A program made the translations under genes and the position numbers. Below the pieces are notes generated by a model. That model was not told the DNA's origin, ran no database searches, and saw only the letters and a list, made by a program, of their open reading frames with translations. A stretch of 64,000 nucleotides of DNA from Pseudomonas fluorescens Q2-87. GTDB taxonomy: Bacteria > Pseudomonadota > Gammaproteobacteria > Pseudomonadales > Pseudomonadaceae. Below, piece by piece: positions 1 to 8,697 of this stretch (position 1 is the first letter of the stretch; every line of letters begins with the position of its first letter). The stretch spans positions 5,956,556 through 6,020,555 of the forward strand of contig NZ_CM001558.1 in the NCBI RefSeq assembly GCF_000281895.1, written 5' to 3'.

Positions 1-44
1 GTCGCCCCAGTGACCCGGCCCAATGGTGTCGTGCGCAAGGATAA
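1..44 (+). CDS. C-terminal end of an EnvC-like murein hydrolase activator (partial)
   Basis: Only the last 13 codons and the TAA stop (42-44) are in the window; the reading frame starts at base 3 and ends DPAQWCRAQG. The short tail resembles the end of EnvC-type M23 proteins, and envC lies directly before ctpA in the Pseudomonas order I remember. EnvC activates periplasmic amidases that split septal peptidoglycan. The call rests mainly on gene order, since almost no protein is visible. Confidence 0.5.
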   Translation, partial: RPSDPAQWCRAQG

Positions 45-76
45 GCGCGCCCATCCTATTAAGGAGTTCGTTCGAC

Positions 77-1393
77 ATGCTGCATTTGTCCCGCCTCACC
101 TCGCTGGCCCTGACGATCGCCCTCGTGATCGGTGCGCCGCTGGCTTTCGCCGCCGACCCGGCCCCGTTGGCCCCCGCCGCCTCGGCCGCGACCACCAAGG
201 CCCCGCTGCCGCTGGATGAGCTGCGCACCTTTGCCGAAGTCATGGACCGGATCAAGGCCGCCTACGTGGAACCGGTGGACGACAAGACGCTGCTGGAGAA
301 CGCCATCAAAGGCATGCTCAGCAACCTTGACCCGCATTCGGCCTATCTGGGGCCGGACGATTTTGCCGAGCTGCAGGAAAGCACCAGCGGCGAGTTCGGG
401 GGCCTGGGCATCGAGGTCGGCAGCGAAGACGGCTTCGTCAAAGTGGTATCGCCCATCGACGACACGCCCGCTTCCAAGGCTGGCATCCAGGCGGGCGACT
501 TCATCGTCAAGATCAACGGCCAGCCGACCCGCGGCCAGAGCATGACCGAAGCGGTCGACAAGATGCGCGGCAAGATCGGCCAGAAGATTACCCTGACCCT
601 GGTGCGAGACGGCGGTACGCCGTTCGACGTGACCCTGACCCGAGCAGTCATCCAGGTCAAGAGCGTGAAGAGCCAGCTGCTGGAATCGGGCTATGGCTAT
701 ATCCGCATCACTCAATTCCAGGTCAAGACCGGCGAAGAAGTCGCCAAGGCCCTGGCCAAGATGCGCAAGGACAACGGCAAGAAACTCAACGGCCTGGTCC
801 TGGACCTGCGCAACAACCCCGGCGGCGTGTTGCAGTCGGCTGTGGAAGTGGTGGATCACTTCATCACCAAGGGCCTGATCGTCTACACCAAGGGCCGCAT
901 CGCCAACTCCGAGCTGCGCTTCTCGGCCACCGGCAACGACCTGAGCGAAGCCGTGCCGCTGGTGGTGCTGATCAACGGCGGCAGCGCCTCGGCATCGGAA
1001 ATCGTCGCCGGCGCCCTGCAGGACCAGAAACGCGGCGTGGTCATGGGCACTACCAGCTTCGGCAAGGGCTCGGTGCAAACTGTCTTGCCGTTGAACAACG
1101 ACCGCGCCTTGAAGATCACCACCGCGCTGTACTTCACGCCCAACGGCCGCTCGATCCAGGCCCAGGGCATCGTCCCGGACATCGAGGTGCGCAAGGCCAA
1201 GATCACCAACGAGCAGGACAGCGAATACTTCAAGGAAGCCGACCTGCAAGGTCACCTGGGCAATGGCAACGGCGGCGCCGACAAACCGACCGGTTCCGGT
1301 GGCAAAGCCAAGCCGATGCCGCAGGATGATGATTACCAGTTGGCCCAGGCCTTGAGCTTGCTCAAAGGATTGAACATCACGTCCGGCCGCTGA
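77..1393 (+). CDS. ctpA: S41-family carboxyl-terminal processing protease CtpA
   Basis: Periplasmic serine protease (438 aa) of the CtpA/Prc family, which in Pseudomonas trims cell-wall hydrolases. The ATG at 77 is chosen because an AAGGAG site lies at 61-66 and a clean signal peptide (residues 1 to about 25, MLHLSRLTSLALTIALVIG) follows; an in-frame ATG at 23 would add 18 non-signal residues. A PDZ domain spans roughly residues 90-170 (GGLGIEVGSEDGFVKVV). The S41 catalytic core contains GGSASASE, with the nucleophile near Ser305, and SFGKGSV, with the general-base lysine near Lys330. The tail (about 400-438) is rich in Gly, Lys and Asp and looks flexible. It is followed after one base by the deacetylase-like gene, so the two are probably cotranscribed. 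Confidence 0.95.
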   Translation: MLHLSRLTSLALTIALVIGAPLAFAADPAPLAPAASAATTKAPLPLDELRTFAEVMDRIKAAYVEPVDDKTLLENAIKGMLSNLDPHSAYLGPDDFAELQESTSGEFGGLGIEVGSEDGFVKVVSPIDDTPASKAGIQAGDFIVKINGQPTRGQSMTEAVDKMRGKIGQKITLTLVRDGGTPFDVTLTRAVIQVKSVKSQLLESGYGYIRITQFQVKTGEEVAKALAKMRKDNGKKLNGLVLDLRNNPGGVLQSAVEVVDHFITKGLIVYTKGRIANSELRFSATGNDLSEAVPLVVLINGGSASASEIVAGALQDQKRGVVMGTTSFGKGSVQTVLPLNNDRALKITTALYFTPNGRSIQAQGIVPDIEVRKAKITNEQDSEYFKEADLQGHLGNGNGGADKPTGSGGKAKPMPQDDDYQLAQALSLLKGLNITSGR

Positions 1394-1394
1394 G

Positions 1395-2180
1395 ATGGGC
1401 CTGCGTTTTACCTTCGTCCTGTTGTGCCTGCTGGCGGGGGCCGTTAACGCGGCGCCCGCCGCACCCTCCTCGCCGCACAAGGCTTACCTGAGCCTGATCA
1501 TCGATGACCTGGGGCAAAACCTGCCCCGGGACAGACGAGTACTGGCCCTGCCCGGGCCGGTCACCGCCGCGATCATGCCCGACACACCCCACGCCGCCGA
1601 ATTCGCCCGCGAAGCCCATCGCGCCGGCAAACTGGTCATGCTGCACATGCCCATGGACCCCGCGACCGGGCCGTTCGCCTGGCATCCGGAACTGTCCATC
1701 GAAGAATTGGGCAAGCGCCTCGACGCCGCGTTTGCCGCCGTGCCCTACACCAGCGGAATCAACAACCACATGGGCAGCCGCATGACGGCCCAACCAGACG
1801 CGATGGCGTGGCTGATGGCGAATTTGCAGCAGCGCCACAAGTTTTTCGTCGACAGCCGCACCAGCGCCCAGACCGTCGCCGCCGCCGAGGCGCAGAAGAT
1901 TGGCCTGGCCAGCGTCTCGCGGGATGTGTTCCTGGATGACGAACGCACCGAAGCCGCCATCGCCCACCAGCTCCAGACCGCCATCGACCTGGCCCGCCGA
2001 CAGGGCTCGGCAGTGATGATCGGCCATCCCTACCCGCAAACCCTCGCGGTGCTCGAACGCGAGCTGCCCCGGCTCAAGGCCCAGGGCGTCGAGTGGATCG
2101 ACATCAAGTCGATGATCAGCTTGCGCAGCAATCAGGCGATGGCCGGACATGGGAAAGATGGGGTTTATCGACCGCGATAA
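1395..2180 (+). CDS. Divergent polysaccharide deacetylase family protein (YibQ-like)
   Basis: Secreted protein of 261 aa with a signal peptide (about residues 1-20, ending VNAAPA) and the NodB-like fold of the divergent polysaccharide deacetylase family, seen as SLIIDDLGQN near the N-terminus, LHMPMDP in the middle and GHPYPQTL near the C-terminus. The substrate is not established; the family is usually coded beside ctpA/envC and is presumed to act on the cell envelope. The ATG lies one base after the ctpA stop, consistent with translational coupling. The last dozen residues (MAGHGKDGVYRPR) are low complexity. Confidence 0.9.
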   Translation: MGLRFTFVLLCLLAGAVNAAPAAPSSPHKAYLSLIIDDLGQNLPRDRRVLALPGPVTAAIMPDTPHAAEFAREAHRAGKLVMLHMPMDPATGPFAWHPELSIEELGKRLDAAFAAVPYTSGINNHMGSRMTAQPDAMAWLMANLQQRHKFFVDSRTSAQTVAAAEAQKIGLASVSRDVFLDDERTEAAIAHQLQTAIDLARRQGSAVMIGHPYPQTLAVLERELPRLKAQGVEWIDIKSMISLRSNQAMAGHGKDGVYRPR

Positions 2181-2194
2181 CCATGCCGCCGCCA

Positions 2195-2488
2195 TCGCGA
2201 GCAAGCTCGCTCCCACAGTAGTTCTGCATCGGGCGCAAGATTTGTGTTCACAGCAGATCCCCTGTGGGAGCGAGCCTGCTCGCGATGACGGCGGCACATT
2301 CAATATCTCTGCAAGCTGACCCACCGCTTTCGCGGGCAAGCCCGCTCCCACAGTAGTTCTGCATCGGGCGCAAGATTTGTGTTCACAGCAGATCCCCTGT
2401 GGGAGCGAGCCTGCTCGCGATGACGGCGGCACATTCAATATTTCTGCAAGCTGACCCACCGCTTTCGCGGGCAAGCCCGCTCCCACAG
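2195..2488. repeat. REP cluster with a 135-bp tandem duplication
   Basis: The sequence holds several REP palindromes (gcgagcaagctcgctcccac and its complement). A 135-bp unit occurs twice in tandem (2211-2345 and 2346-2480) with one visible difference (atctct versus atttct), and a third unit begins at 2481. Each unit holds two REP half-sites in opposite orientation (a BIME). It lies between convergent genes, so it may act as a bidirectional transcription barrier. It fills the gap between 2181 and 2516. Confidence 0.85.
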
Positions 2489-2516
2489 GTTTGTGTATCT
2501 AGTACCGATCCAGCGC

Positions 2517-3263
2517 TCAGAGATACCGCGCCATGATCGCATCCACTGCACCTTCCTTGCGCAGCGCATCCAGGGCCGTTTGAAGGCGAGCGACCACGTC
2601 GTCGGGCACGTCCTTGTTCAGCGCCAGGTACAGCTCGGCGCTGTTGAATCGCAGCACCGTCTTGAGGTCACTCACCCCTTCCTGACGCGCCAGGTAACGT
2701 CCGGCCGGGTCACCGGTTGCCCAGAGGTCGATCTGGCCATTGACCAGCTTCTTCGCATTGTCCTGGTCGCGTAGCACGACAATCGGCTTCAATCCCTGCT
2801 TAGCCAATGTCTCGGCAATCGCGTCGCCCTTGTAGGCGCCGATCTTGAATCTGCGCGCCTGCTCCAGCGAATCGAGGGAAATCTGGCTGTCGGCCTTGGC
2901 CAGCATGACCCAATCGTCCGGACCAATGGGGCCAACCCATTTGAAGAGTTTCTCGCGCTCTGGCAATCGGGCCATCACGAAAACGCCATAGCCGGGGTTT
3001 TCCAGGGCGAGCTTGTAGATCCGCTCCCAGGGGAAACGCAGCGTCAGGCTGTAGGTGATGTCGGCGCGCTTGAATATCTCGCGGACGATGTCCACGGCGA
3101 TGCCATGGATGTTTTCGTCCTGGGCGAAGTTCTTGCCGTTCTTGGCCATGTTGTATGGCGGGAAGTTTTCCGTCAGCAACACCAGCGATGTATCAGCGGC
3201 GCGGGCGGCGCCAGCGAGCAGCAACGAGGCACCGGCGAAGGCGAGAACGAGGCGTTTGAGCAT
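2517..3263 (-). CDS. Periplasmic amino-acid-type substrate-binding protein (SBP_bac_3)
   Basis: Secreted protein of 248 aa with a signal peptide ending near residue 22 (LLLAGAARA) and the SBP family-3 fold: TENFPPYN near the mature N-terminus, then FPWERIYKLA and a C-terminal lobe ending DAIMARYL. No permease or ATPase is nearby, so it may be an orphan binding protein serving another transporter or a sensor. It lies 63 bp downstream of hisF on the same strand. It matches the stand-alone binding proteins that sit next to hisF in Pseudomonas. The ligand cannot be read from the sequence. Confidence 0.85.
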   Translation of the reverse strand: MLKRLVLAFAGASLLLAGAARAADTSLVLLTENFPPYNMAKNGKNFAQDENIHGIAVDIVREIFKRADITYSLTLRFPWERIYKLALENPGYGVFVMARLPEREKLFKWVGPIGPDDWVMLAKADSQISLDSLEQARRFKIGAYKGDAIAETLAKQGLKPIVVLRDQDNAKKLVNGQIDLWATGDPAGRYLARQEGVSDLKTVLRFNSAELYLALNKDVPDDVVARLQTALDALRKEGAVDAIMARYL

Positions 3264-3326
3264 GTCGGGCTACCGCAATCCATGGTGTGCCCAAGAGTGC
3301 CTTGGGCCCGCCATGGTGTCCAGCGG

Positions 3327-4097
3327 TCAGCGAACGCAGATACCGCGATGAGCCATGTAGGCCTTGGCTTCCGGCACGGTGTATTCGCCGAAGTGGAAGA
3401 TGCTCGCCGCCAGGACCGCGCTGGCGTGGCCTTCGATAATCCCGTCGGCCAAATGCTGCAGGTTGCCGACGCCGCCGGAGGCGATGACCGGGATGCCCAG
3501 CGCATCGCTGATGGCGCGAGTGACGCCCAGGTCGAAACCGTTTTTCATGCCGTCCTGGTCCATGCTGGTGAGCAGGATTTCACCGGCGCCCAGGCCTTCC
3601 ATCTTCTTCGCCCATTCAACAGCGTCGAGGCCCGTGGGCTTGCGGCCGCCGTGGGTGAAGATTTCCCAGCGCGGGGTTTCGCCCGGTCCGGAAACCTTCT
3701 TCGCATCGATGGCCACCACAATGCATTGCGAGCCGAAGTGCTGGGCCGCTTCGCCGACGAACTCGGGGTTGAACACCGCCGCGGTGTTGATGGAGACCTT
3801 GTCCGCACCGGCGTTGAGCAGGTTGCGGATGTCCTGCACGGTGCGCACGCCACCGCCCACAGTCAGCGGGATGAACACCTGGCTGGCCATGCGCTCGACG
3901 GTATGCAGCGTGGTATCACGGCCGTCGACGCTGGCCGTGATGTCGAGGAAGGTAATCTCGTCCGCGCCCTGCTCGTCGTAGCGACGGGCGATCTCCACCG
4001 GATCGCCGGCGTCACGGATGTTCTCGAACTTCACACCCTTGACCACCCGGCCGTTGTCCACGTCCAGGCAAGGGATGATGCGTTTGGCCAGCGCCAT
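3327..4097 (-). CDS. hisF: Imidazole glycerol phosphate synthase cyclase subunit HisF
   Basis: Cyclase subunit (256 aa) of the HisFH synthase, which turns PRFAR plus HisH-derived ammonia into IGP and AICAR in histidine biosynthesis. It is a TIM barrel with the two phosphate-binding halves visible ([11 protein letters not shown] and [11 protein letters not shown]). The catalytic aspartates are in IPCLDVDNG (about Asp11) and SMDQDG (about Asp130). The length is standard. It is the last his gene of a minus-strand cluster, 9 bp after the hisA stop. Confidence 0.97.
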   Translation of the reverse strand: MALAKRIIPCLDVDNGRVVKGVKFENIRDAGDPVEIARRYDEQGADEITFLDITASVDGRDTTLHTVERMASQVFIPLTVGGGVRTVQDIRNLLNAGADKVSINTAAVFNPEFVGEAAQHFGSQCIVVAIDAKKVSGPGETPRWEIFTHGGRKPTGLDAVEWAKKMEGLGAGEILLTSMDQDGMKNGFDLGVTRAISDALGIPVIASGGVGNLQHLADGIIEGHASAVLAASIFHFGEYTVPEAKAYMAHRGICVR

Positions 4098-4106
4098 GGT
4101 GAGTCC

Positions 4107-4844
4107 TCAGCCTTTGTAGGAATCGCAGAAGGCCTGGGCCTCGGCGACGTCCAGGGTGCCTTCGTAGATCGCGCGACCGGTGATCGCACCAATGATGCCC
4201 GGGGCCCTGGCGTCGAGCAGCGCCTTGATGTCACCCAGGTTGTGGATACCGCCGGAAGCGATGACCGGGATCTTCGTGGCGGCGGCCAGGGCGGCGGTGA
4301 ACGGAACGTTGCAGCCCTGCATCATGCCGTCCTTGGCGATGTCGGTGTAGACGATGGCAGACACGCCGTCGGCCTCGAAACGCTTGGCCAGGTCGATCAC
4401 CTGAACGGTGCTGACTTCAGCCCAGCCGTCGGTGGCGACGAAACCGTCCTTCGCATCGAGACCAACGATGACCTTGCCCGGGAAGGCGCGGCAGGCTTGG
4501 GCGACGAACTCGGGCTCTTTCACGGCCTTGGTGCCAATGATCACGTAGCTCACGCCGGCCTTGACGTAGTGCTCGATGGTTTCCAGCGAGCGAATACCGC
4601 CACCGATCTGGATCGGCAGGTTCGGATAACGCTTGGCGATGGCCGTGACGACTTCACCGTTGACCGGTTGCCCTTCAAAGGCGCCGTTCAGGTCAACCAG
4701 ATGCAGGCGACGGCAGCCGCCCTCCACCCACTTGGCGGCCATGCTCACCGGGTCATCGGAAAACACCGTGGAGTCTTCCATGCGGCCCTGGCGCAGACGT
4801 ACGCAAGCGCCGTCCTTGAGATCGATAGCGGGGATAATCAGCAT
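4107..4844 (-). CDS. hisA: Phosphoribosylformimino-5-aminoimidazole carboxamide ribotide isomerase HisA
   Basis: Fourth-step isomerase of histidine biosynthesis (ProFAR to PRFAR), 245 aa, a TIM barrel homologous to His[13 protein letters not shown] carries the catalytic aspartate near position 8 and [10 protein letters not shown] holds the second near 130. Phosphate loops are [11 protein letters not shown] and [12 protein letters not shown] chose the ATG at 4844 because it gives the canonical MLIIPAID start; an upstream in-frame ATG at 4859 would add only MKVCQ. Confidence 0.97.
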   Translation of the reverse strand: MLIIPAIDLKDGACVRLRQGRMEDSTVFSDDPVSMAAKWVEGGCRRLHLVDLNGAFEGQPVNGEVVTAIAKRYPNLPIQIGGGIRSLETIEHYVKAGVSYVIIGTKAVKEPEFVAQACRAFPGKVIVGLDAKDGFVATDGWAEVSTVQVIDLAKRFEADGVSAIVYTDIAKDGMMQGCNVPFTAALAAATKIPVIASGGIHNLGDIKALLDARAPGIIGAITGRAIYEGTLDVAEAQAFCDSYKG

Positions 4845-4886
4845 CTGGCAAACCTTCAAATACGAATATTCAGCTTGGCTCGAAAA

Positions 4887-5141
4887 TCAATTTTTCTCGA
4901 GCGCCCACAAGTCGCTTTCAATGCTTTCGAACCTTTCTTTAAGGTGCGTCTGCACGTCGAAAATCGCCCTGTTGTAATAGTGCGGCGCGATTTCGCGGGT
5001 AAACAAGTCAAGAATTTCCGCCGCTTCGAACGAACCCAGGTCCAGTTCGAAACGTTCCTCCATGAACCGCTGGATCTTGCGGTTCGCCTCACTCTCCTGC
5101 TCGGGCGTGAGGGTGAGGATCGGCGGTTTCTTGCGAGCCAT
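4887..5141 (-). CDS. DUF2164 family protein
   Basis: Small protein of 84 aa beginning [15 protein letters not shown]. It matches DUF2164, an uncharacterised family often coded between hisH and hisA in Pseudomonas. The sequence is mainly helical and charged, with no signal peptide or membrane segment. Its ATG overlaps the hisH stop by one base (TAATG at 5139-5143), so it is translationally coupled within the his operon. Whether it has any role in histidine synthesis is unknown. Confidence 0.88.
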   Translation of the reverse strand: MARKKPPILTLTPEQESEANRKIQRFMEERFELDLGSFEAAEILDLFTREIAPHYYNRAIFDVQTHLKERFESIESDLWALEKN

Positions 5142-5779
5142 TACCAGCGACCGTCCCACGCCGCGAAGTTTTGCAGCAGTTGCAAGCCGTGTGTATGGCT
5201 CTTCTCGGGGTGGAACTGCACGGCGAAGCGCGAACCGTCGGCCAGGGCCGCGGCGAAATCGACGCCATAGTGACCGCTGCCCACCACCTGCCGCGCATTG
5301 CCGGCCGCGATGTAGTAGCTGTGCACGAAATAGAAGCGCGCCAGGTCCGGAATGTTGTGCCACAGCGGGTGATCCACCGTCTGCTTCACTTCATTCCAGC
5401 CCATGTGCGGGACTTTCAGGTGCTCGCCATCTTCATGCAGGCCCTTGCCGAAAAACTTCACCTGGCCCGGGAACAGGGAGATGCAATCAACGCCGTCGTT
5501 CTCTTCGCTGCGTTCGAGCAAGGCTTGCATGCCCACGCAAATGCCGAGGAACGGACGGTCCTGGCTGACCTCGTGGACGAGCTTGTCGAAACCCAGGCGA
5601 CGAATCTCGGCCATGCAATCGCGAATCGCACCCACCCCAGGAAACACCACCCGGTCGGCTTCGCGAATCACGTCGGCGTCGCTGGTGATCAGCACCTTGC
5701 CGGCGCCCACATGCTCGAGGGCCTTGGCCACCGAGTGCAGGTTACCCATGCCGTAATCGATAACCGCGACCGTCTGCAT
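5141..5779 (-). CDS. hisH: Imidazole glycerol phosphate synthase glutaminase subunit HisH
   Basis: Class I glutamine amidotransferase (212 aa) that supplies ammonia to HisF. The nucleophile cysteine sits in [10 protein letters not shown] (near residue 82), and the His/Glu pair is in [11 protein letters not shown] near residue 195. The start [13 protein letters not shown] is canonical. The stop overlaps the next start by one base, and the upstream hisB stop overlaps its own start, so the cluster is tightly coupled. Confidence 0.97.
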   Translation of the reverse strand: MQTVAVIDYGMGNLHSVAKALEHVGAGKVLITSDADVIREADRVVFPGVGAIRDCMAEIRRLGFDKLVHEVSQDRPFLGICVGMQALLERSEENDGVDCISLFPGQVKFFGKGLHEDGEHLKVPHMGWNEVKQTVDHPLWHNIPDLARFYFVHSYYIAAGNARQVVGSGHYGVDFAAALADGSRFAVQFHPEKSHTHGLQLLQNFAAWDGRW

Positions 5780-6372
5780 TACAGGACGCCCTTGGTCGAA
5801 GGCATTTGCCCGGCCATGCGGTCATCGAGCTCCACGGCCATGCGCAGCGCGCGGCCGAAAGCCTTGAACACGGTTTCGATCTGGTGATGGGTGTTGTGCC
5901 CGCGCAGGTTATCGATGTGCAAGGTCACGTTGGCGTGATTGACGAAGCCCTGGAAAAATTCCTGGAACAGGTCGACATCGAAGCCGCCTACGGTGGCGCG
6001 GGTATACGGCACATGCATTTGCAGGCCCGGACGACCGGAGAAGTCGATGACCACGCGCGACAGCGCTTCATCGAGCGGCACATAGGCATGGCCGTAACGC
6101 CGGATGCCTTTTTTGTCGCCGATGGCTTTGGTAAAAGCTTGTCCCAGGGTGATGCCAACGTCTTCCACCGTGTGGTGGTCGTCGATATGCAGGTCGCCCT
6201 TGCTGACGATATCCAGGTCGATCAGCCCGTGACGGGCGATCTGGTCCAGCATGTGCTCAAGAAAAGGCACGCCGATATCGAATCGGGCCTTTCCGGTGCC
6301 ATCCAGGTTGATCGAGGCTTTGATCTGGGTTTCCAGAGTGTCGCGCTCGACAGACGCCTTACGTTCGGCCAT
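5779..6372 (-). CDS. hisB: Imidazoleglycerol-phosphate dehydratase HisB
   Basis: Monofunctional IGP dehydratase (197 aa), the sixth enzyme of histidine biosynthesis. The duplicated metal-binding motifs are clear: [10 protein letters not shown] near residues 67-76 and [10 protein letters not shown] near 160-169, plus [13 protein letters not shown]. It is the first gene of the minus-strand his cluster. The second of two adjacent ATG codons (6372) gives [12 protein letters not shown]; starting at 6375 would add one Met. Confidence 0.96.
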   Translation of the reverse strand: MAERKASVERDTLETQIKASINLDGTGKARFDIGVPFLEHMLDQIARHGLIDLDIVSKGDLHIDDHHTVEDVGITLGQAFTKAIGDKKGIRRYGHAYVPLDEALSRVVIDFSGRPGLQMHVPYTRATVGGFDVDLFQEFFQGFVNHANVTLHIDNLRGHNTHHQIETVFKAFGRALRMAVELDDRMAGQMPSTKGVL

Positions 6373-6525
6373 CACCAGCTCCGCAAAATCATTGGGCGAA
6401 AAAGGCAGCCATTATAGGGGCGCGAGCGGCAAACAGAAACAAAAGAGGTGACTCACTGACGGGCTGAACGCCGTGTCGGCGGCGATAGACATGTGCATAC
6501 AAGTATTTGCCTTCACCTAAAACAA

Positions 6526-6617
6526 CTGTGGGAGCGAGCTTGCTCGCGAAGAGGGCGTGTCAGTCAACATAAGTGCCGACTGACCCACCGCTTTCGCGAG
6601 CAAGCCCGCTCCCACAG
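6526..6617. repeat. REP pair (BIME)
   Basis: Two inverted REP units, ctgtgggagcgagcttgctc at the left and gcgagcaagcccgctcccac at the right, are separated by about 45 bp. They lie between divergent hisB and the 3' end of the MFS transporter gene. Confidence 0.8.
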
Positions 6618-6651
6618 GGTTTGCCCTGGCCCGACGGGTCAGGGCAAGTTT

Positions 6652-8313
6652 TTAGTGGAACAGCACCGCGGTCTTCTGCAGGGTCACCCACACGCCCCAC
6701 GCCAACGGAATGCCCACCACCAGCCAGGCGGCGATTGCCAGGGGCTTGGTGCCCGGTGCGGCTTTCCATTCCAGAGAGGTAGTGCTGTCGGCACCCTTGT
6801 CATGACCCAGCGCCTGTTCGGCGGCCAGTTCGGCGTCGGTCATGAAGTACTTGTCGGCGACCGGGCGAACCAGCAGATTGCACAGGAAGCCCAATACCAG
6901 CAGGCCGGCAAGGATGTACAAGGTGATGTCATAGGCCGCGGCACGTTCCACACCGATGCTCAATTGATACTCACGCAAGTAGTTGACCAATACCGGACCC
7001 AACACGCCTGCCGCAGCCCATGCGGTCAGCAAGCGACCGTGGATCGCGCCGACCATTTGCGTACCGAACAGGTCCGCCAGGTAGGCCGGCACGGTGGCGA
7101 AACCGCCGCCGTACATCGACAGGATGATGCAGAACGCGGCCACGAACAGCGCGACGCTGCCCAGGTGCCCCAGGTTCGGGATCAGCGCATACAAGGCAAA
7201 GCCCAGGGCGAAGAACACGAAATAAGTGTTTTTGCGGCCCAGGTAATCCGAGAACGACGCCCAGAAGAACCGGCCACCGATGTTGAACAGGCTCAGCAGA
7301 CCCGTGAAACCGGCCGCGATGGCCGCGATCTGGCCCAGCTGTGTAGCGTCCAACTGACCGAACGGCAGGTCGTTGCCGAGCAGTTTGCCGCCGAACACTT
7401 CCTGCAACAGTGGCGAAGCCATGCCCAGGATGCCGATACCGGCCGATACGTTCAGGCACAGCACCAGCCATACCAGACGGAACTGCGGGGTTTTCCAGGC
7501 GACGTTCACGTGAACGTGGCGATGGGTGATCATCGCGTTCGCGGCTTTCTTCGGCGCCGGGGTCCAGCCTTCAGGCTTCCAGCCGGTCGGCGGGACGCGG
7601 TACGACAAGGCGCCACCGATCATGAACACGAAGTAGATCGCGGCCATGACCAGGAAGCTCTGCCATACGCCCACGCCAGTCGGCGAGGCGAAGTGGCTCA
7701 TCAGCGCTGCGGCCAGCGGAGCACCGACCATCGCACCGCCGCCAAAGCCCATGATCGCCATGCCGGTCGCCATGCCGCGCTTGTCCGGGAACCACTTGAT
7801 CAGCGTCGACACTGGCGAGATGTAGCCCAGGCCCAAGCCGATACCACCGATGACCCCGGAACCGACCCACATCAGCCAGATCTGGTGGGTATAGATACCC
7901 AGCGCGGAAATCAGCAGGCCACCGCACCAGCACAATGCCGATACAACGCCAGCCTTGCGCGGCCCGGCGTGTTCCAGCCAGCCACCCCAAATGGCTGCCG
8001 AGCAGCCCAGGAAGATGAAGAACAGGGTGTAGATCCAGCCGAGCATCGAGATCGGCCAGTCACACTGGGATGAAAAGACTTGCGAGATGAAGCTCATGTC
8101 CGGTGCGCAGGCCACAGGCTTGGTGACGCCCAAGGCTTTGGACAGCGGCAACCAGAACACCGAGAAGCCATAGGCCATGCCGATGCAAAGGTGGATAGCC
8201 AGTGCAGCCGGCGGAACCAGCCACCGGTTGAAGCCAGGCTTGGCGATGATGCGTTCCTTGGAGAGGAACGCAGGCTGGTCGGCGACGCCGCCCGCCATAA
8301 TGCTCGTGCTCAT
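6652..8313 (-). CDS. OFA-family MFS transporter
   Basis: Inner-membrane major facilitator of 553 aa in the oxalate:formate antiporter (OFA) family. About twelve hydrophobic segments are visible, with a large loop near residues 60-90 that contains two cysteines. Typical pieces are WLVPPAALAIHLCIGMAYGF near the N-terminus, GGIGLGLGYISPVSTLIKWF and FPDKRGMATGMAIMGFGGGA. The length exceeds common MFS proteins because of a C-terminal tail (about 470-553) with two further hydrophobic stretches. No linked metabolic gene shows the substrate; monocarboxylates are a family-level guess. Confidence 0.88.
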   Translation of the reverse strand: MSTSIMAGGVADQPAFLSKERIIAKPGFNRWLVPPAALAIHLCIGMAYGFSVFWLPLSKALGVTKPVACAPDMSFISQVFSSQCDWPISMLGWIYTLFFIFLGCSAAIWGGWLEHAGPRKAGVVSALCWCGGLLISALGIYTHQIWLMWVGSGVIGGIGLGLGYISPVSTLIKWFPDKRGMATGMAIMGFGGGAMVGAPLAAALMSHFASPTGVGVWQSFLVMAAIYFVFMIGGALSYRVPPTGWKPEGWTPAPKKAANAMITHRHVHVNVAWKTPQFRLVWLVLCLNVSAGIGILGMASPLLQEVFGGKLLGNDLPFGQLDATQLGQIAAIAAGFTGLLSLFNIGGRFFWASFSDYLGRKNTYFVFFALGFALYALIPNLGHLGSVALFVAAFCIILSMYGGGFATVPAYLADLFGTQMVGAIHGRLLTAWAAAGVLGPVLVNYLREYQLSIGVERAAAYDITLYILAGLLVLGFLCNLLVRPVADKYFMTDAELAAEQALGHDKGADSTTSLEWKAAPGTKPLAIAAWLVVGIPLAWGVWVTLQKTAVLFH

Positions 8314-8697
8314 TTGTGTATCCCCCAGTTATTAGAATGGTTCGCCAGCCACGCATCACCCTCAACCTTATTTGCACGCAGGCATGGCTGTATTTTTAGG
8401 TGAAGCTCCATATTGGTGCGACGTCAAGTCGCAGAAAGACGTGCGAACGAGTAAAGGTTACCATTTGCCCGTGACAGAAAAACCAAAGTGCTATCACGTT
8501 TTTTGTGTCATTCGTCTTATCGCGCCGTTGGCCATTTTCTATAGGGGGCCAGCTGTTTATTTTTCCGGCCTTTGCAATATAGAGCTGTTTTTCAGGTGAT
8601 TGTGGAACGGCGCTGGAAAACGATGACCCAACGCTCCATCAATTGCCGGCGTTATACTCCCAGGCAAATTTTGAACTCAACCTGTAAGGATTCGCCC
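8314..8697. other. Divergent intergenic region between the MFS gene and asmA
   Basis: 384 bp that must carry the promoters of both divergent genes. A small hairpin (gcgac/gtcgc, 8418-8432) lies on the MFS side and a TATACT-like -10 near 8652-8657 on the asmA side. I see no RNA gene or further coding sequence. Confidence 0.5.

Noticed and set aside
59..1480. 473-codon minus-strand open frame opposite ctpA
   Set aside because: Exactly antisense to ctpA, rich in His/Asp/Gly from GC-rich complement, no family, no ribosome site.
2195..2488. Tandem repeats considered as a CRISPR array
   Set aside because: 135-bp unit contains REP palindromes, no spacers of regular length, no cas genes.
3105..5270. 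721-codon plus-strand open frame opposite hisF/hisA/DUF2164
   Set aside because: Shadow of three well-identified genes; composition is typical of antisense GC-rich DNA.
6493..8073. 526-codon plus-strand frame opposite the MFS gene
   Set aside because: Antisense of a clear membrane protein; no recognisable domain.
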